From: Diadophis punctatus similis
Lineage: Eukaryota; Chordata; Lepidosauria; Squamata; Dipsadidae
Assembly (NCBI GenBank): GCA_023053685.1
Contig: JALIGW010000001.1
Location: 230,442,434-230,506,433 of the forward strand
DNA: 64,000 nt
Direction of reading: 5' to 3'
In this document: in pieces, positions 24,290 to 36,792 of the stretch
Layout: every line of letters starts with the position of its first letter
Numbering within the stretch: the stretch's first letter is position 1
Program-made: the position numbers and the translations under genes
Notes under the pieces: generated by a model
Seen by the model: only the letters and a program-made list of their open reading frames with translations
Databases searched by the model: none
Told to the model about the DNA's origin: nothing

Positions 24290-26190
24290 TACTAGTTTCA
24301 GTGCATCTTTTTCACTGTCCTACAGATATTCTTCCAATGCCCTTTTGTCTTCTTCAACTGCCTGATGCACTTGCAATATTCCACACCCACCTTTGTTCCT
24401 TGATAAATAGAGTCTGTCAACACCGCTGCATGAATGAAGGACATGATTCATTGTCATTCTTTTTTTGGTCTTCTATCCAGGGCTTTTAGTTCTGCTAGAG
24501 TCTAGTCCACTATTCCAGCTGTGTATTTAATGACTGGAATTGCCCAGGTGTTAATTGCCTTGATGATATTTCTTAAACTATGTTTGGATTTTAATGTCTT
24601 CTTCCCTCTTATGATGTATTCACTTCTAACCTTCTTGACTTCAGTGTGTTTGATGTTGTCAGTTTGAAGAATGCCCAGATATTTGTAGTGATCATCTTCA
24701 TCCGGACCCTTGTTGTTATTTCCATAGGGCATCTTAATTCCTCCAGTGTTCACTAGTTTTCCCCTGTTGATGGTCAGGGTGGCACATTTGTCCTGTCCAA
24801 ACTCCATTGCAATACCCTGACTATTAATATGGACTATGTTGAGCAATTATTTTATTTCAGATGGCGGTTTTCCATACAGTTTCAGATTGTGTAGAGAAGG
24901 TAGGATAGCTTTGCAGATGTCTTTGACATTTAATAACGATGGCCTGACTTGTTCAGTATTGTTGACAAAGGAATCAGTGCAATGGCAAATAGTAGTGATA
25001 GTGAGTCGTCTTGAAATATTCCTTTCTTAATATTAACCTCTTCCAGGCTATCACCATTGACCAGTAACAGTATCTTCCATTGTGCCATTTATCTCTGCAC
25101 AAGGCTTCTGATATTTCTACGGACTCCTGTTACTTTTAGGCACACGATTATCTAATCATGTAGCAGGGAGGCAAATGCCTTTTGGTAATCAAACCAATCT
25201 CCATTCAAGTTGATCTTCCTCCTCTTGCAGTTTTCCATAATCATCTTGTCAATTAGGAGCTGATCTTTTGTTCCTCTGCTGTTTGGGTGGTTTCCTTTCT
25301 GTTCATGTAGAAAGGGCTTGTTTTTAAGTGGACTGTTGGCAGGGATGGGTTCTGGTTTTCTTTGCTGCCGGTTTGTTCAATGGCGTGCCGCACGGGCGCG
25401 TTGGCACTTTGCACATACGCAGTGCTAAAACAAAGCTTCTGCGCATGCGCAGAAGCAAAAAACAAGATGGGGTGGCTACGGCACCACCGAGAGAGCCGGT
25501 TCGGGGGCGTGGTAGGCCTGGGTCGCTGCCAGTTCTAGCGAAGTTACTACCGGTTCTATAGAACCGGTCTGAACCGGGAGGAACCCACCTCTGACTGTTG
25601 GACTGTATCAACTACCACACTAGTTAGCAATTTGAAAGTTGTTGGCAAGCAAATAATTGGCCTGTAGTTGCCTGAAGCTGCCCTTTTTGTTGGACCTTTC
25701 ATTATCAGCTAAATTTTGCCAGATATTAGCCATTCTTCAATTTCACCTCCTTGCAATACAGTATGTTGTTAAACTGCTGGCAATGAGTGGGTGTAGACCA
25801 GTCAGATGTTTCAACCAAAAAACATGCTGACTAATTATTGAACTTGCTTGCCATTTCTCCACCATTTCTGCTCTCATTACAAGTTCTCTCATTTCAACTT
25901 CTTTTTTAATTCTTATCTACCTCTTTTAGTCAAGCTGCATTCTTGTTGTATTTATTTGGGTTGTCCCATATCTGCACCCAAAATGTACTGTTTCTTCTTT
26001 GTCAGGTGTTGACTGCTTCAATGGTGGTTCATGAGACCATCATTGGTGGATTGGTAGAAATGTTTCTGATTTGACTGAAATTACAGATTCTTCTTGTAGT
26101 GTGCAATTCAAACTTCATATCTGCTGATTTTCTTGACTATGCCTGTGGTTTACTGCTTTATTATTTCCAGTGCTTCCTTGATCTTCCTTG
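24290..26190 (-). mobile_element. R4/Dong-like LINE, degraded reverse transcriptase
   Basis: Read right to left: TKRAASGNYRPITCLPTTFK near 25690, [20 protein letters not shown] near 25280-25230, then the 114-aa ORF 24502-24846 with FGQDKCATLTINRGKLV, HYKYLGI and INTWAIPVIKYTAGIVD. Downstream (to ~24290) homology continues through stops (AELKALDR). This order and wording fit R4/Dong elements known from lizards. It is interrupted by a hAT MITE at 25340-25593 and has many stops. Confidence 0.78.
25340..25593. mobile_element. hAT-like MITE inserted in the R4-like LINE
   Basis: The ends cagggatgggttctgg and gggaggaacccacctctg are flanked by perfect actgttgg duplications (25332-25339, 25594-25601). 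It contains a tgcgcatgcgca palindrome at 25440-25451. Confidence 0.94.
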
Positions 26191-26208
26191 TCTCTAATTA
26201 TTTATTGA

Positions 26209-26585
26209 TTATTATTATATATACACAAAAATGTGAAGTCACAGCTGCCAGTTCCTTAGACTGTGTTGGCCTTCATATGCATCAGGTTCTTCCCTAGAAC
26301 TTAGGATGCTGTAATGCAGGGGTGTCAAACTCACATCATCACGACATTGTCACATGACGTATCGAGACTTTTTTCCCTTCTCTAAACTGGGTGTGGGCAT
26401 GACCAGTGCGTGATGCATCCCCCCCCGTGGGCCGGGAGTTTGACAGCCCTGCTATAATGTACTGACATAGTATATGTGCCAATTATTATATACACAACAA
26501 CATGAAATCATAGCTAGCCAGATCTTTAGCTGGTGTTGGCCTTCATTTGCATCAAGTTCTTCCCAAGAATCTAGGATGTCGTAAT
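26209..26585. repeat. Two direct repeat units of about 110 bp
   Basis: Units 26209-26316 and 26475-26585 share ttggccttcat(a/t)tgcatca, gttcttccc and aggatg(c)tgtaatg. A hAT MITE separates them. Family unknown; they may be LINE UTR repeats. Confidence 0.7.
26317..26451. mobile_element. hAT-like MITE (CAGGGGTGTCAAACTC family)
   Basis: The ends caggggtgtcaaactcac and gggagtttgacagccctg are flanked by ctgtaatg and ctataatg (26309-26316, 26452-26459; 7/8). Confidence 0.9.
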
Positions 26586-28163
26586 GTATCAATATAATAA
26601 GCATGTAGATCCAAGCAGTGTGGTTTTTTGTAACTGACAGATGGAAATTTTGTTAATGTGCAGATGTTTGAAGTACCATCCAAGGTTTTTTGGTATGGCT
26701 CCCTGCATAATTGTTATTATTATTAATATTCTGTGAATCCTTTTCAAATGTAAACTGAGAGTTGGTTTTAATAAGAGAGTCATTAGAGGCAAATTACAGT
26801 CTAAGGCTGTGCATGCTTTGTGAACCACCATCAGCCATGTTTTGAGTTGCAATAAATTGCAAGTATACCAAAGCCCAGAGGGGGGAAACATGATGATTAG
26901 ATACTGGGTAGACTAAAAATCATATTCAGAGAAAATAAGCAGGTAGCATAGATGCACTCACCAGAGCACAAGGAAGGGACAACTGACAGAAATCAATAAC
27001 AGCTAGAGGGTCTAATCTGAATCATTACTTTTAATACAGTGAATATCTTTGGTCACTGTTGGTTCGAGATTAAATATTTTTTATTACCAATCCATATGGC
27101 CAAATTGCAAGCTATTCCATGTATGATTGAGACTGTTTTGTCTTACTAGGGGTGATTGGTTGCTTGATTTAGGCTGGACCACTGACTAGGCGGATCCTAT
27201 ACAGTGGATGTTATGATAATGGAAGAGATTCAAGTGGGGTTTTTTTTCTGCAATGGTACTATTTAGTTGAAATCCCACTATCCTCACTTTTGGAAAATAT
27301 TAAACTTCTAATCACATCATCGTACTGTTGTACTTTTCAAAAATAATTGAATAGTTAGAGTGATATACAATGAAGCATACATTCCTTAGTTCATACTCCT
27401 TCAGTGTAGTCATGCGAAATGAATTGGGAACTTGAGACCGAGAGACATCATTTTGCCAGAGTCATTGACACAGTAAGCACTTGGATGACTCCAGAGTGGT
27501 ATCCAGAGCTAAGCAGGAATTCCACTTCTATGATTTGCTGTGGTTTCTCATCAACCCAGAATTAATGGCCTGGGAAGCCTGCTCCATTTTATGACCATTG
27601 GATTGGTGAGGGAAACTACTATTTAACTCCTAGCCTTATTCTATCTCCTTTACTGTTTGTAGTTTCCAAGAGCGTGATGCTTACAGGATTTTTTAAATCA
27701 AATATTTTTTAAAAATGCGGAGTAAAGGAACACTATTAGTTTTCTAGGGTGAAAAAAATGAATGTAATGCATGTTTTTAAATGATGAAGCCTGACCTTAT
27801 CCTGTCAGGGGATAGCAAAAATGACAAATGGTCTAATCAGCCAGGTTATCCAGTCATGACCGTACTGAAAATGAAGGTTTCTCCAATGGCTAATGATGGA
27901 ATATGGATGCTTGTTGCACACATATAAAACAGATTGATAGTTATGTGCTTGTTTAATCACATGCTAGATTCCTCTTTTCCCATCATTTCCAACAGTAGGC
28001 ACAAAAACAAACAAATGAGTAATTCCTTTCAGTTAATTTTTATTTCTCTTTGCCTGTTTATTTATTGATTACCTAGAATGTATGAATGTAGAATCCTGCT
28101 TGAGTTTCTAAAAGCATTCCTTTAGAAATTCTTTGTGTCAAATACCTTTGATTTTAGCATATA
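26586..28163. other. Intron, nothing firmly recognised
   Basis: 26586-26890 may continue the repeat family at 26475. The rest is AT-rich without a supported feature. Confidence 0.4.
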
Positions 28164-29060
28164 CTAGCTGATACCCGTGCTTCGCTATGAAACTATGTGA
28201 TGGGGCTTGATAAATGGACACTTAAAGCTTATAAATTAATGAGTAGTTTAAAAAGGGACTGTATTATTTCGTTAGAGATGGTAAGCTAAGTTTCTGTTAC
28301 AGATGAAGACATTATTTGCATAGCATAGACTTTCAATTCGTCCCTCAGATGAATTGCTCAGGGCCTCCCTGTAAACAACATTCCTGGTTTTGCTCTCTGG
28401 CTGGAGGATGACCATGCTGTCAGGTGAACTGACTCTGGAGCATGCCACATAGAACTGGCTATGGGAGAAACAGGCAGCTTCCCTTACTTGTGTTTTCCTA
28501 ATCGCATCTGTAAATCTTTTCCTGAGTTTTTTGCCTCTTTTCCTTTTAACTGGTGTTACAGTAGAAGGAACAGATTCGTCTGAATTGAGGGAAAAAATCT
28601 GTCTCTGCCTACCAGCATCCATTGGTATCCATCTGGCTAACGTCCTGTTAGTGTGTGAGAGTTGAGGGGTGTTTGGAAACTCAAACAGTATTGGCTGTGT
28701 GAGCAAGAAGGAGACAGGAAAGAGTCTGTGCATGGCTTAGCTCAACTGTTCTGTAGTAAAGCTGCTTGCTGCTGTGAAAGCAAAAGCGAAAGTGAAACTG
28801 AAACTCCTCTGCTTGTGTTTTGCATTTGGATCACATTTCTTTGCAGGTGGGGAGGAGGGAGTAGAACTCCTTAGCATCAGAGCTTGTTAATAATAATATA
28901 AGAAATACTCATGCTCCAATGGTCATTTTGAAAAATCCTTTCTTAGTGAGCACCTAGAAGCCAAGAGGAACATACATGGCAAATTTCAAGTTTGTAGGCT
29001 TTACGGTTCTGGAGATCTCGTGATTAACGTGTGAGTGGTTTTCACTTTTATACATATAGA
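28164..29060 (-). mobile_element. Helitron remnant with both termini
   Basis: On the minus strand the element begins TCTATATGTATAAAAGTG, directly after A, and ends GGTATCAGCTAG, directly before T. This matches the Helitron rules (5' TC, 3' CTRR, insertion between A and T, no target duplication). Inside is the C-terminal end of a Pif1-type helicase. At 897 bp it is an internal-deletion derivative of an autonomous element; the Rep domain is absent. Confidence 0.88.
28272..28733 (-). pseudogene. Helitron Pif1-like helicase C-terminal remnant
   Basis: The 153-aa minus-strand ORF carries ACFSHSQFYVACSRVSSPDS followed by MVILQPESKTRNVVYREAL. This corresponds to the last helicase motif and C-terminus of Helitron RepHel proteins (consensus roughly FSHGQLYVALSRV). 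Walker A/B motifs and the HUH Rep nuclease are missing, and the N-terminal third has no similarity I recognise. It probably makes no product; the ORF is a leftover of the deletion. Confidence 0.85.
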
Positions 29061-31489
29061 TTCAAGCACAGCTTGGTAGTAAAAGATTTGAAAGAAAACA
29101 AATTAGCCTTCAAGTTAAATTTGTAATTCATTATTAAGTCAAGTCAGATAAATCAGAATTCTGGTATAAGTATAGTGAAGCATATCCAGCTGATCTATCT
29201 TCCCATCCTGAAACACTTTCAATTCTAATTTAAACTCCACACATTCCATACTGTTACGATCATTTTCCGCTATTCTGGCCATTCCAGATCATTTTAGAGA
29301 TCTCGATGCTTTGTAGATCAGAGAATCAACATTTATCTTTTGGGGGGGGGCAACAGTCAAAATAGAAAAATGCTAGCCAATCAGTTCTACTTCACTAGAA
29401 ATGAATTTCTTTTCTAGGCTCCCCAACAATGAACAAGGAAAACTGTGGGCAAAAGACAGGCTGCATTTCACAAAGAGTGAGGCACCTTATCATTCTCATA
29501 AGGAAAATCTTAACACGAGTGCAAAAGGGATGTGGTAGTAGCTCAGGAATAAATATGCTGGCAAGGATTGGGGCAATAACATTGGGACAAAGGCAAAAGC
29601 ACAAGAGTGGAGCGGAAACTATATCAATAAAGTAGGTAGGTATAACCAGTCATAATCTTGGATGATTCTACACCAGTACGTTGAACATGGGAAACAAACA
29701 GGAAAAATTGGAAAACTTAATGACAAATATATCTTAGGCATCACTGACTCTCATTCAAAAAATAAAGCAGGATAAGTAACAATTACATCAAATTTAGCAT
29801 TAAATAATAAATTTATGGAAGCACTTCACAGAATAAGGATATTTCTCAATAGAGGGATTCTAGTAGTTTCACTCGAAATATGTACTGTGCTTTTCTCCTT
29901 AAGGGATTTTCTATGGGAAAAAAAAAGGAAGAGTAATAGAAAAAACTGGGGGCATTAGAAATGAAAGATAACATTGCCTGAATCCCTGTAAAAGTCCATG
30001 AATGAGGCAGGATTATTGAATATTGTAAGTCATTTGACAGCATCTTAAGTCTTTGAAATAGCCACAGAGAATCAAAGCAGAATACATTTACCAGCACAGA
30101 GCTATTCTGAATGATGCATGTGTTGTGATTTACTTTGAAATATCTATCAACATAGGGACTTAGTAAAAGCCAAGGCCCATTTTGGAAAATATTTGAATTT
30201 ACTTAAAATGAGATTACCCATTAGGAAATCACTATGGTACATTTGATCTGGAGCTAATTAAAAGAAACCAGTGCTCATTTTTTAGAGGTAAAGTCTTAAG
30301 TAAGTTCTAGCTATAGTACTGTATAGAATACTTGAAGAATCACAGTGCTAACTTTGTTCCTTTTGCAGTTGTTCTGAAAATAATATAGAAAAAGGTTCCA
30401 TGTCTGGATTTAATAATTTGGATAAGCAGGCCTTCTTGCCATCTAGTGGTTATCTGGATTTTTGCAGCCATGTGTCGATAGGATGAACTAGCAATACATT
30501 GAAAAAGTGTTAAAGTCTGTGGAGAATCATAAATGCAGAGCCCCAATTTTATACTTTGTTTTTAAAGCAGTTTCCAAATGAAAAAAGTAAAATCCATCCA
30601 GCACGAGAAACCTGGAAAGAAGAGCATGAACTAAGAGAATCATTTGTGAAATCACCAAACAAGAATGAGATTGGGCTAATATCTGATTCTGTGTAGTTTT
30701 TTTTTTCTTTCCTTTTTGGTTTTACGCTGCTAACATTTAACAACTGAAAGTAAGATTAGTGGAGGGGAAAACAAATGCCAAATCTTATTAGGCTTCAGTA
30801 ATAATAAATAAGCTAATGCTTTTACAAAGGAAGGAGAAGATTGAGAAGAATTTCCCTCTAGTAATGTTTTCATCTTATTTTTCCTTTCACTATGAGAGGT
30901 TATTGGAGAAGTATTTTGAAAGGGCCATTCCGGATTTTGCATGAATATTGATAAATGACAATAACCAGAGTCTCATCCTCTTCCACTGCCTGAGGCTATG
31001 TCTGCTGAGCTATGCAAGTTGCATACATAGTAATTTTGTATAAGGGTTTCTATGTGGGGGCATCGAATGAGAGCTTTATTTGCATCTTTCCCATTAAAAG
31101 GAAAGACATTATTGAAAAGCTGTATGCCAGCCCGCTATAGCAGTGGAACAAAAATAAGTAATTACAAATCAATTTACAATTCTGTACATTGTAAGTTCTA
31201 GGGTACTCTCTGTTTACACATATGAATTTTGGAAAAAGATCATTTCGATTTTGAGCAATACGCCTCAGACAGTCTCAAATTATCAAACAATACTTAGAAA
31301 CACCATGTGCTGTTGTACCAAACTCTTAATGCACATGCAATCCAAACCACATGATTTTTCTTTTCTTTTTCTCGAATCTCAATATTCTGCAGAAATGTGT
31401 ACATTGACTTCAAGATTGTTTATCCTTTTTGGACTATGCCAAGAATCCAATTTTTCTATATTGGGCAAGCAGAGATTTTGAATTGCGAT
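29061..31489. other. Intron, nothing recognised
   Basis: AT-rich sequence. ORFs at 29429-29635, 29846-30097 and 30730-30942 show no domain. Confidence 0.45.
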
Positions 31490-32062
31490 GGGCCCCCAGA
31501 TAATAGAAATGACAATGATATAAGGAGGAGGAGGGGGGGGATGGGGAAAGGGTGGGGAGGGAGGGGGAAGGAGGGGAAAAAAGGAAAAACCATAAGTATG
31601 AAAACTTTTGATTGACAAACACATAAAAATAAAAGAGATAAAACTTAAGAATATATATAAAATAATGGGTAAAAGGTAAAAATGGGTAAAAGAATTCAGA
31701 GCTGCTGGAATACCATCCCAAAGAAATGGAGAAAGCAAGCAAGGAGAGAAGGAGAGGAGTGAGAGGAAGGAGGAAGAAAGATGAGATGGGAGAGAGGGGG
31801 GAAGTGAGGTGAGAAGGAGGACAGGGAGTAGAGGAGAGGAGGGGAGAGAAGAGGAAAGAAAGTAGTAAAGGTGGAGAAGAAGGGAAAGAAGGTAGAAAGA
31901 GAAGGGACTATAAGAAGGGAAAAGGGATGGTAAAAAAGTAACTCTGAGCTGAACAAAGTATAACATATTCGTATAAAATGTGTAATGATTGTATATAAAA
32001 TGAAATGAGAAATGAGATGATAAATATGTGAATTGTCTACATTGAAATAAAAATAAAAAACT
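31490..32062 (+). mobile_element. L1-like LINE 3' UTR with polypurine/G-rich tracts
   Basis: G-rich purine tracts at 31525-31580 and 31730-31930 are followed by an A-rich end (gaaataaaaataaaaaactt). The layout mirrors the antisense copy at 7209-7672. Long Ser/Leu/Pro ORFs on the minus strand come from the polypyrimidine complement. Confidence 0.62.
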
Positions 32063-32099
32063 TGAAATGAAAAGATAATAGAAATATGTTTCTATAGAT

Positions 32100-32188
32100 C
32101 AGGGGTCCCCAAACTTGGTATAGCTGGCTGGAGAATTCTGGGAGTTGAAGTCCACAAGTCTTAAAGTTGCCAAGTTTGAAGACCTCTG
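32100..32188. mobile_element. 89-bp hAT-like MITE
   Basis: The ends caggggtccccaaacttgg and ccaagtttgaagacctctg are flanked by perfect ctatagat duplications (32092-32099, 32189-32196). The centre shares ttctgggagttgaagtccac with the CAGTGTTTCTCAACC family. Confidence 0.92.
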
Positions 32189-32324
32189 CTATAGATGGAC
32201 GTAAGATGGCAGTTAAGTGGAAGAGATGGGAGACGGCCACAGTTTGTTGAAAGCAAAATGGGAAGGAAACATGAGGAAGAGATGAATGCTGGAGTTTTGT
32301 AACGAAGCCGACAGAAAGCTTAAA

Positions 32325-32605
32325 TTATTGCTATATTTATTTAGAAAATGTATATTGCCATCTACCCACACATGGCGATTCAAGGCGGCTTACAAGGATA
32401 TAAAAACACCATATAAAAGAAATAAAAAGAATAAAAAGAAAAATAATAAAATAATAACACCCCACCCCACCCCCACCCCGGCGACAACACACATTCATAC
32501 TAGCCATTTAATGGGCTCCATCCCACTCTGGGTTGCCCGAGGCCCCACTGGCAGAACCATGTCTTCAGTACCTTCCGAAAGAGTGTTTTATACTGTATAT
32601 ATAGG
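32325..32605 (-). mobile_element. L2-like LINE 3' end
   Basis: The right part reads, on the minus strand, FRKVLKTWFCQWG, matching the FRKAVKTWLF terminus of the copy at 6199. The left part carries caaggcggcttacaag and an A-rich 3' UTR. Confidence 0.7.
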
Positions 32606-32751
32606 CTGAGAAGCATGGTGTATTAGAAATAAGAGCTGCCTGGGAGTTGTTTAACATTAATTTGTCAGTAAAGCAACTATTGGGTAAGGTGAAAATAGAT
32701 TTGTGTTCCATTTGGACCTGACTTCTAGCTGCTAAAGACTACCCTGGGTGG

Positions 32752-32983
32752 ATTCGTGAACGCAGTAGTTAGAATGCAGTATTGCAGGCTGCTACTGCTG
32801 ACTGCCGGCTGACTGCAGTTTGGCAGTTCGAGTCTCACCGGCTCAAGGTTGACTCAGCCTTCCATCCTTCCGAGGTGGGTAAAATGAGGAGCCAGATTGT
32901 TGGGGGCAATATGCTGAACTCTGTAAACCGCTTAGAGAGGGCTGTAAAGTGGTATATAAGTCTGAGTGCTATTACTATGGCTG
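32752..32983 (+). mobile_element. Sauria SINE, near full length
   Basis: The head contains agttagaatgcagtattgca and a good B box (gttcgagtctc), then ggctcaaggttgactcagcc, tgttgggggcaatatgctga and a short gtgctattactat tail. Confidence 0.92.
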
Positions 32984-33803
32984 TTCTCTTTCCCTTCCGC
33001 CTTCTTTCTCATGCTTTTCCTCCACACAGACTAAATATACTGTATGTCGTATATACATATATGTAAATATCCTTTAAAATCCATGCTTCATTTTAAATTT
33101 ATAAAGTATTCTTTAATTTGGTATTTATGGAAGTGGCACACACATTATTAACTGCACTCTAGATAAAGCTGAAATAAGCTTTTTGATGTGTGTTATGCTT
33201 CACTTTTCCTTTTCAATCTTCTTTCTTGGCATGTACACTCTGCATTAAGCATTTTGGCTTCCTGTTCACTAAAGTCGCTGCCTTATTTAATCATGTTTCC
33301 AGCGAATATGGAGAAGGGCTCTGGAGTATTTCAGCCTGTAAAACATTAAAAGGGCATTATGTCCTCCATTCACCTGCAGAGTAAGGTGACACTGATCATG
33401 TAAAACATGGAATCAGAGGGATCAGCTGGAAATGAACCAAATAAAGTTCATTTACCCTGTATTGCTCCATTATGTTTCTGATTTTTTTGGTACAAGGTGA
33501 GGTTTGGGAGGATTGCATTTTAATTAGATTATCCAAGCTGCTGGACTCTTAGAAATTGTAGCTTATAGCCACTGTTCTGCATGCCTCTCTGCTGACAGCT
33601 CAGATGTTCAGTAACTGGGGATGGAGAGCATTACATCTTCTATCAAGCTGAACTTACAGCATTACAGATAAACAAATACCCTAGATACCTGCATTACACA
33701 CCTAAATTGTGCTTTCTGCTGTGATAACATCTGGAAATTAGTATATTGCAATCTTAGCCTTCAGAAAATTGTTCCCATGTCCTCAGTTTTAGTATTATAT
33801 CCA
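32984..33803. other. Intron, nothing recognised
   Basis: No supported feature. Confidence 0.45.
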
Positions 33804-33985
33804 AGGGTGGGCTGCTGGCGGGGGTGAAATGCTCCCGGTTCACTCTTGCCTGTCGGTCGTCGGAGAGCCAGTCACGAAGGCAGCACAATGCTCCACCCAC
33901 ACTCCACCCACCTACCGGAAGTTCAAGAAGGACGGAAACGGGCCTGTTTCCGGCCTCCATCCTGCTTCTCCAGTAAAGTGTTAAT
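33804..33985. mobile_element. Partial hAT-like MITE
   Basis: caagggtgggctgctggcgg resembles the cagnggtgggttcc left ends, and cctaccggaagttc plus gggcctgtttccggcctcc resemble the GC-rich interiors. No right terminus is found. Confidence 0.5.
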
Positions 33986-35388
33986 TCATCTTCCTCCTCC
34001 TCATTTTTCCAAATATAATTTGTAGTCCACAAAGAAATAATTAGGAGTAAATACAAAAGATGCTTATATAGAAAGAGACAGAACTGCTTTCTAAGCAGAC
34101 ATAATTCTCTCATGTCAGCAGGAAGACTCAAACAAGGACTCATAGCGAATGTCTCACAGAGTAACTAATAGTGTTTCATTGTTAGGATAGAATTGAGCTA
34201 TATTCTGAATAAAATATGCCACTTCTGAATAAACCATCCCTCATTCCAACCATGTTGGATAACTTCCACATAATCTGCATCCTTACTTTTCAAAGAAGAT
34301 TTTGTAGACCATGATAGAGCATCAATTGCAGGGTATCAATTGCAAGTAAATTATCTGTTTCAGCCAGGCTTGGTGAGGTATGGAAATCAATTTTTTTTTT
34401 TTGCTCTTGCGCATGAGTTTTGTCAATATCTGGCTGGAGTGTACCTCTCCTAGGTCTTATAGAACACTCAACGGTGTTCCATACCATCAACCTCCTGAAC
34501 TAACTACAAGAGTTGCTGGTTGGTGCCCCTGTTTTGCAATGTTTCTACTCCTTCCTAAGCAAATAGTTCTAAATAGTAATGATGGGGGGTCAAGAGTCTC
34601 TCAGTGCTGTACCTGGAAACTTCAACTGGTATAGAATGGCTGTCTGAATGCAGGCAGATACTATAAGAGTCGCTTAAGCACTGATAGCTACATTATGAGC
34701 ACAACAGACTCCAGATGGCTCAACTCCCTACTATCTTTGGAACTACTTTCTCCAGGCAGAATTTGCCTGTCTTTGTGTTCAATCAAGGTGAGTATGCTGT
34801 GGATATCCCCTCCCTTAGGTTAACAGTTGGCAGCTGGGAGGTAGGTTTTCTCAGTAGTCAACCCATCCTTATGGAAAAAGAATCTTCCCCCAGAAATTAA
34901 TATTCATGAAAGTAGTGAAAAGTATTTGAGGCTTATGTTGCTGGCTTCTGGACCATGTTTTCTCAGATATACTTAGTCTGTAATTTTAATTTTTAATTCT
35001 AACGTAATGCTTAAATCTATTTAATTTTAAGTATTCAAATTTTATCTGATATTTCATTTGCTTACTGTGCTATTTGAGTAGTCTGTTGTGAAGACTGTCA
35101 ATTGTCCAGAGTCTTTTAAACAGGATGGGATATGAATCATTTAATAAATAGAGAAACCAAACTAGGAGAAATAGAGCAAACCAATAATATCTAGATTGTT
35201 CCAAAGTTGCGAAGGGATGGCACACTGAACAGTCCTTCTACAAAAACAAACTTTGGAACAAAAGTACCATTCACGATTAATTTTAAATCACAATTTAGTG
35301 TTTATTATCTCGTTTGAATAATTACAGAATACACAAATGCTGTGGGAGGGGGAGCAGTAATCATTGCTCAGTAGGGAGCAGTAATGAG
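33986..35388. other. Intron; weak L2-like 3' end at 35060-35155
   Basis: gtccagagtcttttaaacag then ggatgggatatgaa and ttaataaata resembles a worn L2-like 3' end. Otherwise nothing is recognised. Confidence 0.35.
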
Positions 35389-35582
35389 CAGTGGTGGCTA
35401 GTGGTTAGAATGCAGTATTACAGGCTAATTCTGCTGACTGCCAGCACTTTGATTTTCACCGGCTCAAGGTTGACTCAGCCTTCTCTCCTTCTGAGGTCAA
35501 TAAAATGAGGACCCAGGTTATTGGTGGCAATACGCTGACTCTGTAAACTGCTTGGAGAGGGTTATGAAGCGATATATATATT
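35389..35582 (+). mobile_element. Sauria SINE
   Basis: gtggctagtggttagaatgc, ggctcaaggttgactcagcc and tggcaatacgctgactctgt are present. The tail is eroded to gatatatatatt. Confidence 0.88.
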
Positions 35583-36104
35583 ACAGAGGGGGGGGCATCA
35601 TCTTTTTTAGCTTGTCCTTTTTAATTAATAGAAAGAGGACCTAACTGACCTGGGTTGTTGACCCAGGACCGATAGTTTGTGTAGAACAAGATAAATAGAG
35701 ACAAAATATTTAGTCTGGAGTTTTTCAACTTCTCATATATTTTTTGTTCAGATTCAAACTGTCAAATCAAAAAGCTTAATATGTTCAGTCAACTTTTATG
35801 AAATATCCGAATTGCAAATTCTTCCCAACATTTAAGCCATAACAAGTTCGAGACGGATTCCATTAAAAAACTAATTATTATTCCAAATAAACAAAGGAGC
35901 AAAAGGAGAAAGATACTTCTTTAAAAAAAAATTGTTGGTCACTCTTACTTCCATTAGACACTTTTTCCATCAATAAGAGCAATTACTTCTTCAAAATCAC
36001 AAGTTAGCACTATTAATATATTGTGTACTCTTTAAAATTTAAAAGTGGTATGACTTTTCTAATTTTTCAAAATGGACAAATGTAAATACAATGTGTAAAG
36101 GGTT
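35583..36104. other. Intron, nothing recognised
   Basis: AT-rich sequence, no supported feature. Confidence 0.45.
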
Positions 36105-36628
36105 CTTTTGAAACAAAATGATCTGTGATCTGTGGGAGTGCAGATAACTAACAATCTGAACTGGTCTCTCCACACGTCATTCTTAGTAAAGCGTGCGTCT
36201 TCATTTCCTGCGTCGGATGAGGAGAGCACATCTCTCTCCTTCTGTCCTGACCACTTTTTACAGAGGCACAAACGGCATCACTGTTTGGTTGGTGGTAGCA
36301 GTGCCTCAGATAGAAAGTCCATACAGAGAGTGGTAATGATAGTCAAGAAGATTATATGAAGCTTGCTTTCTGTTATTCAGGATACTCCTTATAAGTGCTA
36401 TGTGCTTAGAGCTCAAAGTATTGTTAGAGACCCAACACACCCAGTTCACGATCTGTTTCTGTTGTTCCCCTCTGGGAGGAGGTTTTGAAGTATTTCTAGC
36501 AGGACTATCAGTTTCTGTAACAGCTTTGCTCCCTATGCCATCCGTCTGGTAAACTCGCAAGATTAGTTTTTCTCACCATGTACATGTATACATCCAAATT
36601 AGACTGTGTTGTCTTTCTTTGTCATATA

Positions 36629-36662
<34 letters not shown>

Positions 36663-36683
36663 TTTTTCTGTCGAATTTTCTGT

Positions 36684-36715
36684 CATTTTCATTTATCAGC
36701 AAAAAATGTTACACA

Positions 36716-36764
<49 letters not shown>

Positions 36765-36792
36765 CATCTTTTGCTGATAAATGAAAATGAAG
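36684..36792. repeat. Inverted SINE tails flanking (GT)n
   Basis: cattttcatttatcagcaaa near 36684 and its reverse complement near 36773-36792 bracket a (gt)n tract (36713-36760), making a stem of about 28 bp. Another (gt)n lies at 36630-36658. Confidence 0.85.

Noticed and set aside
31379..31966. 195-aa minus-strand ORF resembling a hydrophobic membrane protein
   Set aside because: It is the complement of polypurine tracts in an L1-like 3' UTR; Ser/Leu/Pro/Phe composition follows from that.
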